DNA of 64,000 nt from Streptomyces graminofaciens (GCF_030294945.1 NZ_AP018448.1:2480001-2544000), one strand, 5' to 3'; counted from the stretch's first letter, positions 33,016 through 43,232 are shown. Notes: a model not told the origin generated them from the sequence alone. Program-made: numbers and translations.

Positions 33016-33978
33016 ATGGTAGCGACCTTCGTTCTGAGACGCCTGGGGGCCGGCATCCTGCTCCTGCTGACGCTGAGCTTCCTCGTGTTCTGCCTGCTTG
33101 GCCTCAGCCCGGGCACACCGCTCCAAGCCCTGCTGGGGACCAGGCCGGCATCACCCGAGCTGGTCGACTCCCTCAACGCCCGCTACCACCTCGACGACCC
33201 TTTCCTGGTGCAGTACGGGCGATGGCTCGCGGGCGTCTGCGCACTCGACTTCGGGCAGTCGATCTCCGTGCAGAGCGACGCCCCGGTCGGGCAGATCCTT
33301 TCCGAACGGATGGCCCTGACCTTGCAGTTGGGGGGCTACGCCCTCGTTCTGATCCTGCTCGTCGGCATCCCGCTCGGCATGCTGGCCGGCATCCGGCGGG
33401 GGCGCCGCACGGACCGGGCCATCTCGGCGGGCGCGACCGTCGCCATCAGCGCACCGGCCTTCGTCCTCGCGATCGTCCTGCTCTACGTCTTCGGAGTCGC
33501 CCTGAGGTGGTTCCCGGTCTACGGGACCGGTACCGGCTTCGCCGAGCGCGTCTCGCACCTCACCCTGCCCGCTGTCGCCCTGGCGACCGTGCTGTCCGGC
33601 ATTCTGGTCCGCCAGACCCGCGCCGCCATGCTCACGGCGGTGTCCCAGGACTTCATCACCTTCGCCAGGCTGCGCGGTCTCAGCCACGGCCGGGTCCTCG
33701 TGCGCTACGCACTGCGCAATGCCGCACTGCCCGTCGTCACCAGCCTCGGCCTCATCCTCGTAGCGGCTCTGACCTCCACGCTCTTCATCGAGCAGGTGTT
33801 CTCGCTGCCTGGAATCGGCACGCTGCTGCTGGCGGCGGTGACCAACAACGACGTGCCTGTCGTGCAGGGAGCGGTGCTGGTGCTCGGCGCCTCAGTCATC
33901 TTGACCAATCTCGCCGTGGACCTCCTGGGACTGGCACTGGACCCGCGGACGCGGTTCGCCGTGAAGGACGGTGCGTGA
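33016..33978 (+). CDS. ABC transporter permease, DppB type
   Basis: 320 aa, six predicted membrane helices. N-terminal FVLRRLGAGILLLLTLSFLV, the DPFLVQYGRWL block and the C-terminal EAA loop region (FITFARLRGLSHGRVLVRYA, LRNAALPVVTSL) are typical of dipeptide/nickel permeases. Start at the ATG at 33016 with GGAGG 6 bp upstream. First gene of a long operon; its stop overlaps the next start (TGATG). Confidence 0.92.
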   Translation: MVATFVLRRLGAGILLLLTLSFLVFCLLGLSPGTPLQALLGTRPASPELVDSLNARYHLDDPFLVQYGRWLAGVCALDFGQSISVQSDAPVGQILSERMALTLQLGGYALVLILLVGIPLGMLAGIRRGRRTDRAISAGATVAISAPAFVLAIVLLYVFGVALRWFPVYGTGTGFAERVSHLTLPAVALATVLSGILVRQTRAAMLTAVSQDFITFARLRGLSHGRVLVRYALRNAALPVVTSLGLILVAALTSTLFIEQVFSLPGIGTLLLAAVTNNDVPVVQGAVLVLGASVILTNLAVDLLGLALDPRTRFAVKDGA

Positions 33979-34856
33979 TGGCCGAACTGACCGCTGTCGC
34001 CCAGACCGTGGAAGCACCCGAGCAGATCGAAGGGCGCCGACGGAAGCGACCGCCCATTCTGATCCTCCTGGCCGGGTCAGTCGCCGCGGCGATCGCCGTT
34101 CTGGTGGTGATCGGTCCATGGACCACTCCGTTCGACCCGACCCACCAGGATCTGATGAACACCGCGGCCGGCCCGGGAGGCGGCCACCCCCTGGGCACCG
34201 ACAGCCTGGGCCGGGACGTACTGTCCCTCCTCCTCGCCGGAGCCCGCATCGCGGTCATCGGTCCGGTCATCGTCGCGGCGGGCGCCGTCCTCTTCGGTAC
34301 GACGCTCGGCATGGCCGCGGCATGGAAGGGCGGATTCGTCGACTCCCTCATCAGCCGAGTCGCCGACCTCATGTACGCACTGCCCGGACTGCTCGTCATC
34401 GTGGTCATCGTCGGCGTGCTCGGCGGAGGTTACTGGCTCGCCGTCGGGGTGCTCCTGCTGCTGTCCCTGCCGACCGCGTTCCGCATGACGCGCAGCGTGG
34501 CGGCTGCCCAGGTACGCCTGCCCTACATCGAGGCGGCCCGGACACTGGGGCTGTCCGTCCCACGCATCGTCTTCCGCCACATCCTTCCCAACATCTTCCC
34601 CACGATCCTCGCCACCTTCCTGCTGGACTTCGTCGGAGCGCTCATCGGTCTGTCAGGACTCTCCTTCCTCGGCCTCGGCGCTCCCCCCGGAACACCCGAC
34701 TGGGGATCCCTCCTCCAGGACGGCCAGAGCATGCTCACCGTCAACCCGTGGGTCTCCCTCGCCCCCGGCCTGCTGATCCTGCTGACCGCCACCAGCATCA
34801 CCCTCCTGGGAGACTGGATGTACGACCGCTACTCCGCCCGAGGAGGACAACGGTGA
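33978..34856 (+). CDS. ABC transporter permease, DppC type
   Basis: 292 aa. Short cytoplasmic N-terminus, first helix at about 28-48, GGGHPLGTDSLGRDVLSLLL (the DppC signature), EAA loop YIEAARTLGLSVPRIVFRHI followed by LPN, and a conserved end with PGLLILLTATSITLLGDWMY. Pairs with the preceding DppB-type permease. Translation is coupled at both ends. Confidence 0.92.
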   Translation: MAELTAVAQTVEAPEQIEGRRRKRPPILILLAGSVAAAIAVLVVIGPWTTPFDPTHQDLMNTAAGPGGGHPLGTDSLGRDVLSLLLAGARIAVIGPVIVAAGAVLFGTTLGMAAAWKGGFVDSLISRVADLMYALPGLLVIVVIVGVLGGGYWLAVGVLLLLSLPTAFRMTRSVAAAQVRLPYIEAARTLGLSVPRIVFRHILPNIFPTILATFLLDFVGALIGLSGLSFLGLGAPPGTPDWGSLLQDGQSMLTVNPWVSLAPGLLILLTATSITLLGDWMYDRYSARGGQR

Positions 34857-36754
34857 CGGGCATACAGCGGCAGTCGGCGGCGCCCCTGCTGTCCGTGCGC
34901 GACCTGCGGGTGAAGACCCGGCAGGGCCGGATCCTGCTCAATAGCACGAGCTTCGACCTCAGGGCCGGTGAAGTACTCGGCATCGTCGGGGAATCGGGCA
35001 GCGGCAAGACGATGACGGCCCGCGCGCTGGCACGTGCTCTGGCCGACGGTGTCTCGGCGGAGGGCGAAGTCGTCTTCGACGGCACTTCGTTGCTCGATAT
35101 CAGCGAGCGTGAACTGCGTCCCCTGCGCGGGTCCCGCATCGCGATGGTGCTGCAGGATCCCTTCACGGCTCTCAATCCGCTGCAGACCGTTCGCGAGCAC
35201 CTGCGCGAGTCGCTGGGGCCGGCCGTCCGCAGGAACAAGGCGGAAGCCCGTACCGAGGTCGCGCGGCGGCTGGCCGAGGTCGGTCTCGCGGCGGAGGTCG
35301 CCGACCGCTATCCGTTCCAGCTGTCCGGCGGCATGCGTCAGAGGGTGGCCATCGCCACGGCGCTCGCCCAGGACCCCGCGTTCCTCATCGCGGACGAGCC
35401 GACCACGGCCCTGGACGCGACCACTCAGGCACAGGTCCTCGAACTCCTGCGCACGCTGCAATGCGACCGCGGCATGGCACTGATCCTCATCACCCACGAC
35501 CTCCGCGTCGCGTTCTCGGTGTGCGACCGGATCATGGTGATGTACGCGGGAACCGTTCTGGAGCACGCGCCGGCCGAGCAGATGGCGCGTCGGCCCCGTC
35601 ATCCGTACTCGCTCGGTCTGATGCTGGCGGAACCGCCGGTCAACCGCTATCAGGAACGCCTCGCCTCGGTTCCCGGAAACGTGCCGCCGGCCCACTCCGT
35701 CACACAGACCTGCGCGTTCGCGGACCGATGCCAGTGGCGCCGTGACGCGTGCACCTCGGGCCCGCCACTCCTGGCCGAGGTGAGTGCGCCAGGCGCTGTT
35801 GTCGAGCACCACTCGGCATGTGTCCGCGCCGCGGACCTGAGCGACGAGCTGGACGCCGCGATACGTTCCCGGTCCACCACCGCGGACGAGCCACCCGTAC
35901 GCGGTCTCGGCGCGCCACTGCTGCAGGTCAGGGCGTTGAGCAAGACCTTCCGAACGGCCTCCCTGACCGGCCGGCGCAAGGAGAACGTCGCACTCGCGGA
36001 CGTCACGTTCGAGATAGCCGAGGGCGAGTCGCTGGGCCTGCTGGGGGAGACCGGATCGGGCAAGACGACGACGGCTCGGTGCGTCCTGGGTCTGTCCACC
36101 CCCACATCCGGCGCCATCGAGCTCGACGGGTTCGACATCAGTGACTACCGGCGACTCTCCCGCGAGCAGCGCGCACGGGTACGCCGTCTTGTCCAGGTCG
36201 TCTTCCAGGACCCCTACGCGTCGCTGAATCCGTCGATGACGATCGAGACGGCTCTGGGAGAAGCCATCACGGCCGGTGGAGCGGGCGTTCACGGCGCACC
36301 CGGGACGGTTGCCGAGCTGCTGGACCTCGTCGGTCTGCCACAGATCCACGCTCGACGCCGCCCCAGTGCCCTGTCCGGCGGTGAGCGACAGCGCGTCGCG
36401 ATCGCCCGGGCGCTGGCGGTACGGCCCAAACTGCTCATCTGCGACGAGCCGGTGGCCGCGCTCGACGTCTCCGTCCAGGCCCAGATCCTCGAACTGCTCC
36501 GTGACATCCGCACCCGCTACGGCACCAGCATGCTCTTCATCACCCACGACCTGTCAGTCGTACGTCAGATGACCGATCGGACCCTGGTCCTCAAGGACGG
36601 CACGATCGTCGAAGCAGGCGACACCGCTCAGCTCCTGGACGCTCCGCGGCACCCCTACACCAAGAGTCTGGTCGCCTCCGTGCCCGGCCCCCGAGCCGCC
36701 ACGGTCGACACCACCTCGGGTGACGGCTCGCGGGAGCCCTCCCGCAAACCCTGA
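34853..36754 (+). CDS. Fused dipeptide-type ABC ATPase (DppD-DppF)
   Basis: 633 aa carrying two complete ATPase domains in one chain. First: Walker A GESGSGKT, signature LSGGMRQRVAIA, Walker B FLIADEPTTALD, with the oligopeptide-transporter C-terminal extension including the cysteines of CAFADRCQWRRDAC. Second (from about residue 350): GETGSGKT, LSGGERQRVAIA, LLICDEPVAALD, and a shorter C-terminal tail. Energises the DppB/C pair. GTG at 34853 overlaps the permease stop, preceded by GGAGG. Confidence 0.93.
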   Translation: MTGIQRQSAAPLLSVRDLRVKTRQGRILLNSTSFDLRAGEVLGIVGESGSGKTMTARALARALADGVSAEGEVVFDGTSLLDISERELRPLRGSRIAMVLQDPFTALNPLQTVREHLRESLGPAVRRNKAEARTEVARRLAEVGLAAEVADRYPFQLSGGMRQRVAIATALAQDPAFLIADEPTTALDATTQAQVLELLRTLQCDRGMALILITHDLRVAFSVCDRIMVMYAGTVLEHAPAEQMARRPRHPYSLGLMLAEPPVNRYQERLASVPGNVPPAHSVTQTCAFADRCQWRRDACTSGPPLLAEVSAPGAVVEHHSACVRAADLSDELDAAIRSRSTTADEPPVRGLGAPLLQVRALSKTFRTASLTGRRKENVALADVTFEIAEGESLGLLGETGSGKTTTARCVLGLSTPTSGAIELDGFDISDYRRLSREQRARVRRLVQVVFQDPYASLNPSMTIETALGEAITAGGAGVHGAPGTVAELLDLVGLPQIHARRRPSALSGGERQRVAIARALAVRPKLLICDEPVAALDVSVQAQILELLRDIRTRYGTSMLFITHDLSVVRQMTDRTLVLKDGTIVEAGDTAQLLDAPRHPYTKSLVASVPGPRAATVDTTSGDGSREPSRKP

Positions 36755-36811
36755 CGCGCTCCCGCCCAGTCGTTGCCCCTCCCCCTGTTCCCAGGAAGGA
36801 ACTCCCTCCTC

Positions 36812-38452
36812 ATGCTCAACAGACGATCACGACGCACGGCGCCCACCGTCCTGGGCGGTCTGCTTCTGATGAGCCTCACGGCCACCGCGTGCGCCGGAAC
36901 AGACACCACCGACGACGGTGCCGCGGCAAAGCTGACCGACGACGACATACCCACGTTCACGTTCGCGCTTCCCTCGCAGCCTCCCGGCTACGACAAGGCG
37001 ACGAGCACCCAGCCGGTGGTCACCGGCAGCTTCATGTCCCTGGTCACGGAGCCGCTCGAGCGCGTCGCACCGAACGGCTCCTACATCCCGGCCCTCGCCG
37101 AGAAGGTCGTCCAGCCCGATTCCAGGACCATCGTGTACAAGCTCCGCTCGGGGGTGAAGTTCTCCGACGGCGAGCCGCTCACCGCTGAGGACGTCGCCTG
37201 GAGCCTGACGCACACGGCGACCCCGCCCGCGCAGACCTCTGCGAGCGTTCGTGGCTTCTCCAGCGCGAAGGTGACCGGGGATCTCGAGGTGACGGTGAAG
37301 CTCAGTGCCGCGATACCCACGGCCAGGGCCGGGCTGGCAGGCGCGACGCTCGTCCAGGAGAAGAAGTTCGCCACGGCTCACGCCTCGAAGCTGGGTACCA
37401 GTGCCGCGATCCCTGTCGGCACGGGTCCCTACGAGGTCACCTCGGCCAATGCCTCCGGCGTCACGCTCACTCGCAGGGACGGCTACTGGGGCAGCAAGCC
37501 AAAGGTCAAGAAGCTCAACCTCAAGGTGATCACCGACGACAACAGCGCCCAACTGGCCATGCGCTCGGGCGACGTCGACATGCGCGTGCTGACCAATGTC
37601 AAGTCGGCGCCGCAGTGGCGCGCCGTGCCGGGCACCCACGTCTACTCCGCAGCCTCCGACGCGGTCAACTTCCTCGCGATGGACGTGACCAAGGCTCCCT
37701 TCGACGACGTGCACGTACGCAGGGCGGTCGCCTACGCGACGGACATCCCGGGCCTGGTGAAGGCCGCCTGGGGAGGTGAGGCGACACCGCTCAAGGGCTT
37801 CCTGCCGGCCAAGAACCTCGCCGGGGTGGCCGGCGGCAACGAGGCGGCGCAGAGGTTCCTCGACTCCCTGCCCAGTCAGGCCATCGACCTGAAGAAGGCC
37901 AAGGCGGAACTGGTCAAGTCCGGTCACGCCGACGGGTTCAGCACCACGATCGAGTACATCGACGCCGTGCCGGCGACCAAGGCGCTGGCACTGTCGCTCC
38001 AACAAAACCTCAAAACCTTGGGCATCGACGTCACCGTCAAGTCCGTCACCCTCAACGCCTGGTCCGCCAAGTTCTACGAGCACAAGCTGACCGGCATCTC
38101 CCTGGCCTTCGGTTTCACCACCTCAGGCACGGATCCGGCTTCTCTGCTCGGCTCTGCGGTGGGCAAGGAGAACATCGGCCCCCAGAAGGTCAACATCGCC
38201 AACTTCACCACCCCCGAGGTCGAGAAGTCGCTCCCCGTGGTGAACACGGCGGGTACCGACGCCACCCGTTGGGACGCCACGCAGACACTGCTGACCCAGA
38301 TCGCCGACCAGGTTCCCTACGTACCGCTCGCCGCACAGGACTTCCTCATGGCTGTCGGCAAGGGGTTCGCCTCATCCACCGGAAAGGTCACCGTCGACGA
38401 CTACTTCGACGGCCGGTGGGCGCTGAACCTCCGGGCCACCCAGGCCAAGTGA
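36812..38452 (+). CDS. Extracellular solute-binding lipoprotein (family 5)
   Basis: 546 aa. A signal peptide (RRSRR, then about 17 hydrophobic residues) ends in a lipobox-like LTATAC with Cys27, suggesting a lipid-anchored protein. The SBP_bac_5 fold is shown by LVTEPLERVAPNGSYIPALA, YKLRSGVKFSDGEPLTAEDV and VGTGPYEVTSANASGVTLTR. It delivers the substrate to the DppB/C/DF complex. Members bind peptides, opines, nickel chelates or amides, so the ligand cannot be told from sequence. Confidence 0.92.
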   Translation: MLNRRSRRTAPTVLGGLLLMSLTATACAGTDTTDDGAAAKLTDDDIPTFTFALPSQPPGYDKATSTQPVVTGSFMSLVTEPLERVAPNGSYIPALAEKVVQPDSRTIVYKLRSGVKFSDGEPLTAEDVAWSLTHTATPPAQTSASVRGFSSAKVTGDLEVTVKLSAAIPTARAGLAGATLVQEKKFATAHASKLGTSAAIPVGTGPYEVTSANASGVTLTRRDGYWGSKPKVKKLNLKVITDDNSAQLAMRSGDVDMRVLTNVKSAPQWRAVPGTHVYSAASDAVNFLAMDVTKAPFDDVHVRRAVAYATDIPGLVKAAWGGEATPLKGFLPAKNLAGVAGGNEAAQRFLDSLPSQAIDLKKAKAELVKSGHADGFSTTIEYIDAVPATKALALSLQQNLKTLGIDVTVKSVTLNAWSAKFYEHKLTGISLAFGFTTSGTDPASLLGSAVGKENIGPQKVNIANFTTPEVEKSLPVVNTAGTDATRWDATQTLLTQIADQVPYVPLAAQDFLMAVGKGFASSTGKVTVDDYFDGRWALNLRATQAK

Positions 38453-38462
38453 GGACCAGCTG

Positions 38463-39557
38463 ATGACGCTGTCCGCCGACTCCCACCGCAGGTTCGTGCA
38501 GGAGGCTTTTCCGGAGAAGCCGTCCTGTGCCTACCTCGACACGGCTTCTGTGGGCCTGGTGCCCGAGGCGGTGCGAACCGCCGTCGGCGCGTGCTACGAG
38601 GCGCTCGGCGCGGGGGTCCGCGGGATGGCACGCACCCGCTCCGCCGTCGAGCAGACCAGGGAACTGCTGTCCTCGGAGTTCAACTGCGCCCCCCAGGACA
38701 TCACCTTCGCCTCCTCCACCGGCGAGGTCGTCAACGCCGTCGCCCGCGCCATCACGTGGCGGGACGACGACGAGGTGCTGGTCCTCGCGGACGAGTTCCC
38801 CACCACGCTCCTCCCCTGGAGCAGGCTTCCGGGAGTACGTCTGGTCACGGTGCAGCCGGGGCCGGACGACGACCGCCTCGGCGCCCTCCTCACGGCGATC
38901 AACCCGCGTACCCGGCTCGTGGCGGTCTCCCACGTCAACTCCGTAACGGGCACCCTGATCGACCTCACGGCGCTCGGCCGAGCCTGTGCCCAGGCCGGCG
39001 CTCTGCTGCTGTGCGACGCCGCCCAGTCCGCCGGGGTCGTCCCCGTCGACGCGAACGACGTGGATTTCCTCGTGGCCACCGGCTACAAGTGGATGCTCGC
39101 CGGGTTCGGCATCGCCTTCGTCATCACCAAGCCGACGGTTCGGGAACACCTCTCCCCCACGCTCCTGGGACACGGCAACATCCCGCCCTCGCACGAGTTG
39201 GCCGTAGGTACCCCGAACCTGAGTGGCATCCACGCCCTCGGCGCCGCCGCGCGACTGCGTCACACCATAGGCCTCGAGAGCATCTCCCGCAGGGCACACG
39301 ACCTCGCCGACCGCATCCGGGCCGAGGCGGCCGACCTGGGTCACGCCCTCGCGTCCCACGACGGCCAGGGAACGATCGTCAGTCTCAGACTGTCCGCCGA
39401 CGCGGCCGACGAGCTCGTCGCGCGGCTCGGGCACGGTGGCGTCGTCACCGCGCAGCGCGGCGGCAACCTGCGCGTCTCACCCCACTTCTACACGCTGGAC
39501 AGCGAGGTCGACGCGTTGCTCGGCGCTCTGTCCAGCACTTCTCCCACGGCGACCTGA
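38463..39557 (+). CDS. Class V aminotransferase-fold PLP enzyme
   Basis: 364 aa. AYLDTASVGLVPEAVRTAV at the start, CDAAQSAGVVPVD with the cofactor Asp, and ATGYKWMLAGFG with the PLP-binding Lys place it with cysteine-desulfurase / isopenicillin-epimerase-like proteins. No catalytic Cys loop of a desulfurase was seen. Possible roles are racemisation, epimerisation or beta/alpha-elimination of an amino acid released by the neighbouring hydrolases. ATG at 38463, 10 bp after the lipoprotein gene. RidA follows, fitting an enamine or imine product. Confidence 0.85.
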   Translation: MTLSADSHRRFVQEAFPEKPSCAYLDTASVGLVPEAVRTAVGACYEALGAGVRGMARTRSAVEQTRELLSSEFNCAPQDITFASSTGEVVNAVARAITWRDDDEVLVLADEFPTTLLPWSRLPGVRLVTVQPGPDDDRLGALLTAINPRTRLVAVSHVNSVTGTLIDLTALGRACAQAGALLLCDAAQSAGVVPVDANDVDFLVATGYKWMLAGFGIAFVITKPTVREHLSPTLLGHGNIPPSHELAVGTPNLSGIHALGAAARLRHTIGLESISRRAHDLADRIRAEAADLGHALASHDGQGTIVSLRLSADAADELVARLGHGGVVTAQRGGNLRVSPHFYTLDSEVDALLGALSSTSPTAT

Positions 39558-39568
39558 AAGGGACGACA

Positions 39569-39955
39569 GTGTCCAAGCGGATCATCCAGAACGGTTCCTC
39601 GCTGGGCCCCTACTCGCAGGCGGTCATCGTCGGCAACCACTGCTACGTGGCCGGTACCGGCGGCTTTCTCCCCGGCACATCCCAGCTGGTGGAAGGAGGC
39701 AAGGAAGCAGAGATCCGGCAGACCATGAAGAACCTCGAAGCCGTCATCGGTGAGGCCGGGTACAGCATGTCGGACATCGTCAGCGTCACCGCCTACCTGC
39801 GTGACGTCTCCGACTGGCCCACGTTCAACGAGATCTACTCCACCTGCTTCGAGCCGGAATCCGCCCCTGCCCGAGCCGTGGTGGGCGTGGCCGAGCTGCC
39901 CGCCGGAGCCAACCTCGAGGTCACCTGCGTCGCCGTCCGTGAGGACACCGCCTGA
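39569..39955 (+). CDS. RidA-family enamine/imine deaminase
   Basis: 128 aa, GTG start at 39569 after AAAGGGA. GPYSQAVIVGNHCYVAGTGG at the start and the substrate-binding Arg in PARAVVGVAELPAGANLEVT are the RidA/YjgF signatures. Family members hydrolyse 2-aminoacrylate and related enamines made by PLP enzymes. It sits directly after the PLP enzyme and overlaps the next start by one base. Confidence 0.9.
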   Translation: MSKRIIQNGSSLGPYSQAVIVGNHCYVAGTGGFLPGTSQLVEGGKEAEIRQTMKNLEAVIGEAGYSMSDIVSVTAYLRDVSDWPTFNEIYSTCFEPESAPARAVVGVAELPAGANLEVTCVAVREDTA

Positions 39956-41937
39956 TGCCGGCAGCCGGCCACACTGAGCGGTTCACCTACTTCGGGGCGG
40001 GAGAGCGGTGCGGCGAGCTCGTCGTGACACACCACCCCGACGGCGAACTCCGCACCGACTTCGCCGTGTCCAACAACGGCCGCGGGGCCGAACTGCACGA
40101 ACGAATCTCCGTCGGCGAAGACGGGCAGCTGCCCCACCAGTGGACGGTGGAGGGCACCTCGCTGATGGGTGGTCAGGTACAGGAACGCTTCGTCACCGAC
40201 GGCCTCACTCAGACGTGGACGAGCCAGGCCGAGGCCGGCGAGCACTCCGGCACACCCAGGCTGTACCTTCCGGCGGACTCAAGCCCCTACAGCACCTGGA
40301 TAGCGGCCCGGGCGGCGCTGGCCGCGGGCGGTTCGGTGGAGGCACTGCCCCACGGCCATGTCCGGACCGATCTGCTGCACAGCACGCAACTCGACGGTCC
40401 TGGGGGGCCGGTGCCCGTCGATGTCCATGCCGTCAGGGGCATCGCCCTGACGCCGGAATACGTCCTCACCGACGCCGAAGGCGAACTGATCGCCTGTCTC
40501 GCCATGGGCAGCGACCTGGTCCGTGCCCCCTTCGAGCAGCAGTACCCCGCACTGGCGAAGCTGGAAGGCACTCTCACGCGTGCCTACCTGCACCAGGTGC
40601 AAGAGCGGATCCGCCACCGGTTCGACGCGCCGGTCCGCATCCGCGCCGTCCGCGTCTTCGACCCTGACCGCCTGACCCTCACCGAACCCATGTCGGTCAC
40701 GATGTTCCGCGACCGGATCACCGGCATGGCACCGGACGAGGAGAGCGTGGCGGTCGCCGGGGAAGTCGTCATCGACGGCGCTGGGGGCACCCTGGTGGCC
40801 GGGCTGCACGACATGCACGCCCATGTGCGGCCGATCGACGGCCTGTTCTATCTCGCCGCAGGTGTCACGACCGTCCGCGACATGGGCAACGCCAACGAGG
40901 CACTGCTGTCGTTGACCGCCAGCTGGGACACGGGCGCCATCGCCGGACCCACCGTCGTGCCCTCGGGGTTCATCGAGGGCCGCAGCCCGCACTCCGCACT
41001 GTTCGGGTTCATCCCCGAGACCCTCGAGGAAGCACTGGACGCGGTCCGCTGGTACGCCGCACGCGGCTACCACCAGATCAAGATCTACAACTCCATGAAT
41101 CCCGACTGGGTGCCGGCGCTGACCGCGGAGGCACACCGCCTGGGCCTGCGGGCCGTGGGTCACATCCCGGCCTTCACCACTCCCGACCGGATGATCGAGG
41201 CGGGCTACGACGAGATCACACACGTCAACCAGCTCATGCTGGGCTGGCTCCTGGACGAGGGAGAGGACACCCGCACACCGCTCAGGCTCACCGCCATGAC
41301 GCGCGCCAAGGACCTCGACCTGGACTGTGACGCGGTCCGGCACACCCTGAAACTGATGCGGGAGAGGAACATCGGCCTCGACACCACTGCCGTCATCGTC
41401 GAACGGCTCATGCTCAGCCGCGCCCGGACGGTCCTGTCGGCCGACGCTCCGTTCCTGAGCCACATGCCCGCCGGTTACCAGCGTCAGCGCAAGCGCACCT
41501 ACGTCCCCTTCACCAGCGAGGACGACCTGAGCGAGTACGACACGTCCTTCCCTGTGGTCCTCAAGGTCCTGAAGCGCCTGCACGATCACGGCATCGCTCT
41601 GTGGCCCGGAACCGACGACTCCACAGGCTTCACCGTCCACCGCGAACTCGAACTCTATGTGGAGGCCGGGCTCCCGGCCGCGGAAGTGCTGCGCATCGCC
41701 ACCCGCGACTGTGCCGATCACCTCGGCCTGGGACACAGCCACGGCCGCGTCGAACCCGGCAGGAACGCCTCCTTCGTGCTGCTGGACGGCGACCCCCTTG
41801 AGGACATCAGCGTGGTCCGCGACGTCCGCATGGTCGTCAAGAACGGGGACGTCTACTACCCGCACGAGATCTACACGGAACTCGGGATCAGGCCCTTCAG
41901 TACGCCGCCGACCGTCATTCAGGGTGACGGCTCATGA
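39955..41937 (+). CDS. Amidohydrolase with extra N-terminal domain
   Basis: 660 aa. The C-terminal 390 residues form a metal-dependent amidohydrolase: HxH in LHDMHAHV (about residue 283), IKIYNSMNP with a possible carbamylated Lys, VGHIPAF and a late Asp in WPGTDDSTG. The first ~240 residues are a beta-rich domain of unknown type with FVTDGLTQTWTSQAEAGEHS. Imidazolonepropionase/prolidase-like members hydrolyse amide or C-N bonds. Within the transporter operon it probably acts on the imported compound. Confidence 0.85.
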   Translation: MPAAGHTERFTYFGAGERCGELVVTHHPDGELRTDFAVSNNGRGAELHERISVGEDGQLPHQWTVEGTSLMGGQVQERFVTDGLTQTWTSQAEAGEHSGTPRLYLPADSSPYSTWIAARAALAAGGSVEALPHGHVRTDLLHSTQLDGPGGPVPVDVHAVRGIALTPEYVLTDAEGELIACLAMGSDLVRAPFEQQYPALAKLEGTLTRAYLHQVQERIRHRFDAPVRIRAVRVFDPDRLTLTEPMSVTMFRDRITGMAPDEESVAVAGEVVIDGAGGTLVAGLHDMHAHVRPIDGLFYLAAGVTTVRDMGNANEALLSLTASWDTGAIAGPTVVPSGFIEGRSPHSALFGFIPETLEEALDAVRWYAARGYHQIKIYNSMNPDWVPALTAEAHRLGLRAVGHIPAFTTPDRMIEAGYDEITHVNQLMLGWLLDEGEDTRTPLRLTAMTRAKDLDLDCDAVRHTLKLMRERNIGLDTTAVIVERLMLSRARTVLSADAPFLSHMPAGYQRQRKRTYVPFTSEDDLSEYDTSFPVVLKVLKRLHDHGIALWPGTDDSTGFTVHRELELYVEAGLPAAEVLRIATRDCADHLGLGHSHGRVEPGRNASFVLLDGDPLEDISVVRDVRMVVKNGDVYYPHEIYTELGIRPFSTPPTVIQGDGS

Positions 41938-41967
41938 CCGCACAGCCGTGATCAAGGAGAACAGATC

Positions 41968-43227
41968 GTGACAACAACGCTGTGGACAGGGCTGCCCCAA
42001 CTCGTCAAGGATCTGCAAGTCCTGTACCAGGACCTGCACCAGAATCCCGAACTGCCCTTGCAGGAACACCGCACCGCCGAACGCGTGGCCCAGAGGCTGC
42101 GCATGCTGGACTACGAGGTCACCGAGCAGGTGGGCGGGACAGGCGTCGTGGGCGTACTCCGGCGCGGCGAGGGCCCCGTCGTGATGCTGAGATCGGAACT
42201 CGACGCCCTCCCCCTGTTGGAGAAGACCGGGCTGCCCTTCGCCTCCACCGTGCGGGCGACAGGGCTCGACGGGCTGGAAACACCGGTGATGCACGCGTGC
42301 GGTCACGATATGCACATCACGTGCCTGATCGGCGCGGCGACCCTGCTCGCCCAAGCCACCGCCGCTTGGTCCGGCACCCTGATGCTGGTGTTCCAGCCGG
42401 CAGAGGAACTCGCCTGCGGCGCACAGAACATGGTGGACGACGGCCTCTTCGAACGCTTCCCCACACCGAACGTCGTGCTCGGGCAACATGTCATTCCCAC
42501 CCCGGTCGGAACCATCGGCTACGGGTCCGGCGCCATCATGGCCGCCATGGACGCGGCGCAAGTCGTCCTGCACGGCCGTGGCGGACATGGATCCCGCCCG
42601 GAGACCACGGTCGACCCCGTTCTGATGGCGGCGCACATCGTCACCCGGCTGCAGGGCGTGGTCTCGCGCGAGATCGCCGCTTCCGAGGCCGCGGTGGTGA
42701 CGGTCGGACGGCTCGCCGCGGGTACCAAGGACAACATCATCCCGGACACCGCCGAGCTGGGAATCAGCGTCCGGAGCTTCTCCACCAGCACGCGAACGAC
42801 CATACGCCGGGCCATCGAACGCATCATCCGCAGTGAAGCCGACGCCAGTGGGGCACCCCGGCCCCCGGAGGTGACGTGGACGATCGCGGCCCCGGTGACC
42901 GAGAACGACCCCGATGCCACCGCCATCACGATCGCGTCTCTCATGTCGCACTTCGGTGAGCAGCGCATCACCGTGATGCCTCCGGTCACGGGCAGCGAGG
43001 ACGTCGGTGTCTTCGGCGCGGCCTGCAAGGCTCCCACCGTCTTCTGGTTCCTCGGCGGCCTCGACCCGGCCGACTTCGCCGCCGCCGTCGAGGAAGGCAG
43101 ACAGGACAGTCTGCCGACCAACCACTCACCGCACTTCGCCCCCGTAGTAGAGCCCACCCTGCACACCGGTATTCAAGCGCTCGTCGTAGCCGCGACGGCG
43201 TGGCTCGGTGCGCCGGACGAAAGGTGA
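41968..43227 (+). CDS. M20-family amidohydrolase (N-acyl amino acid / hippurate hydrolase type)
   Basis: 419 aa from a GTG at 41968 after AAGGAGA. LYQDLHQNPELPLQEHRTAE, VMLRSELDALPL, HACGHDMH (metal site), VFQPAEELACGA with the catalytic and metal Glu, and GQHVIPTPVGTIGYGSG are the signatures of HipO/AmhX-like zinc or manganese enzymes. It removes an acyl group from an amino acid or related amine. Same operon as the preceding amidohydrolase. Confidence 0.92.
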   Translation: MTTTLWTGLPQLVKDLQVLYQDLHQNPELPLQEHRTAERVAQRLRMLDYEVTEQVGGTGVVGVLRRGEGPVVMLRSELDALPLLEKTGLPFASTVRATGLDGLETPVMHACGHDMHITCLIGAATLLAQATAAWSGTLMLVFQPAEELACGAQNMVDDGLFERFPTPNVVLGQHVIPTPVGTIGYGSGAIMAAMDAAQVVLHGRGGHGSRPETTVDPVLMAAHIVTRLQGVVSREIAASEAAVVTVGRLAAGTKDNIIPDTAELGISVRSFSTSTRTTIRRAIERIIRSEADASGAPRPPEVTWTIAAPVTENDPDATAITIASLMSHFGEQRITVMPPVTGSEDVGVFGAACKAPTVFWFLGGLDPADFAAAVEEGRQDSLPTNHSPHFAPVVEPTLHTGIQALVVAATAWLGAPDER

Positions 43228-43232
43228 TCCCC

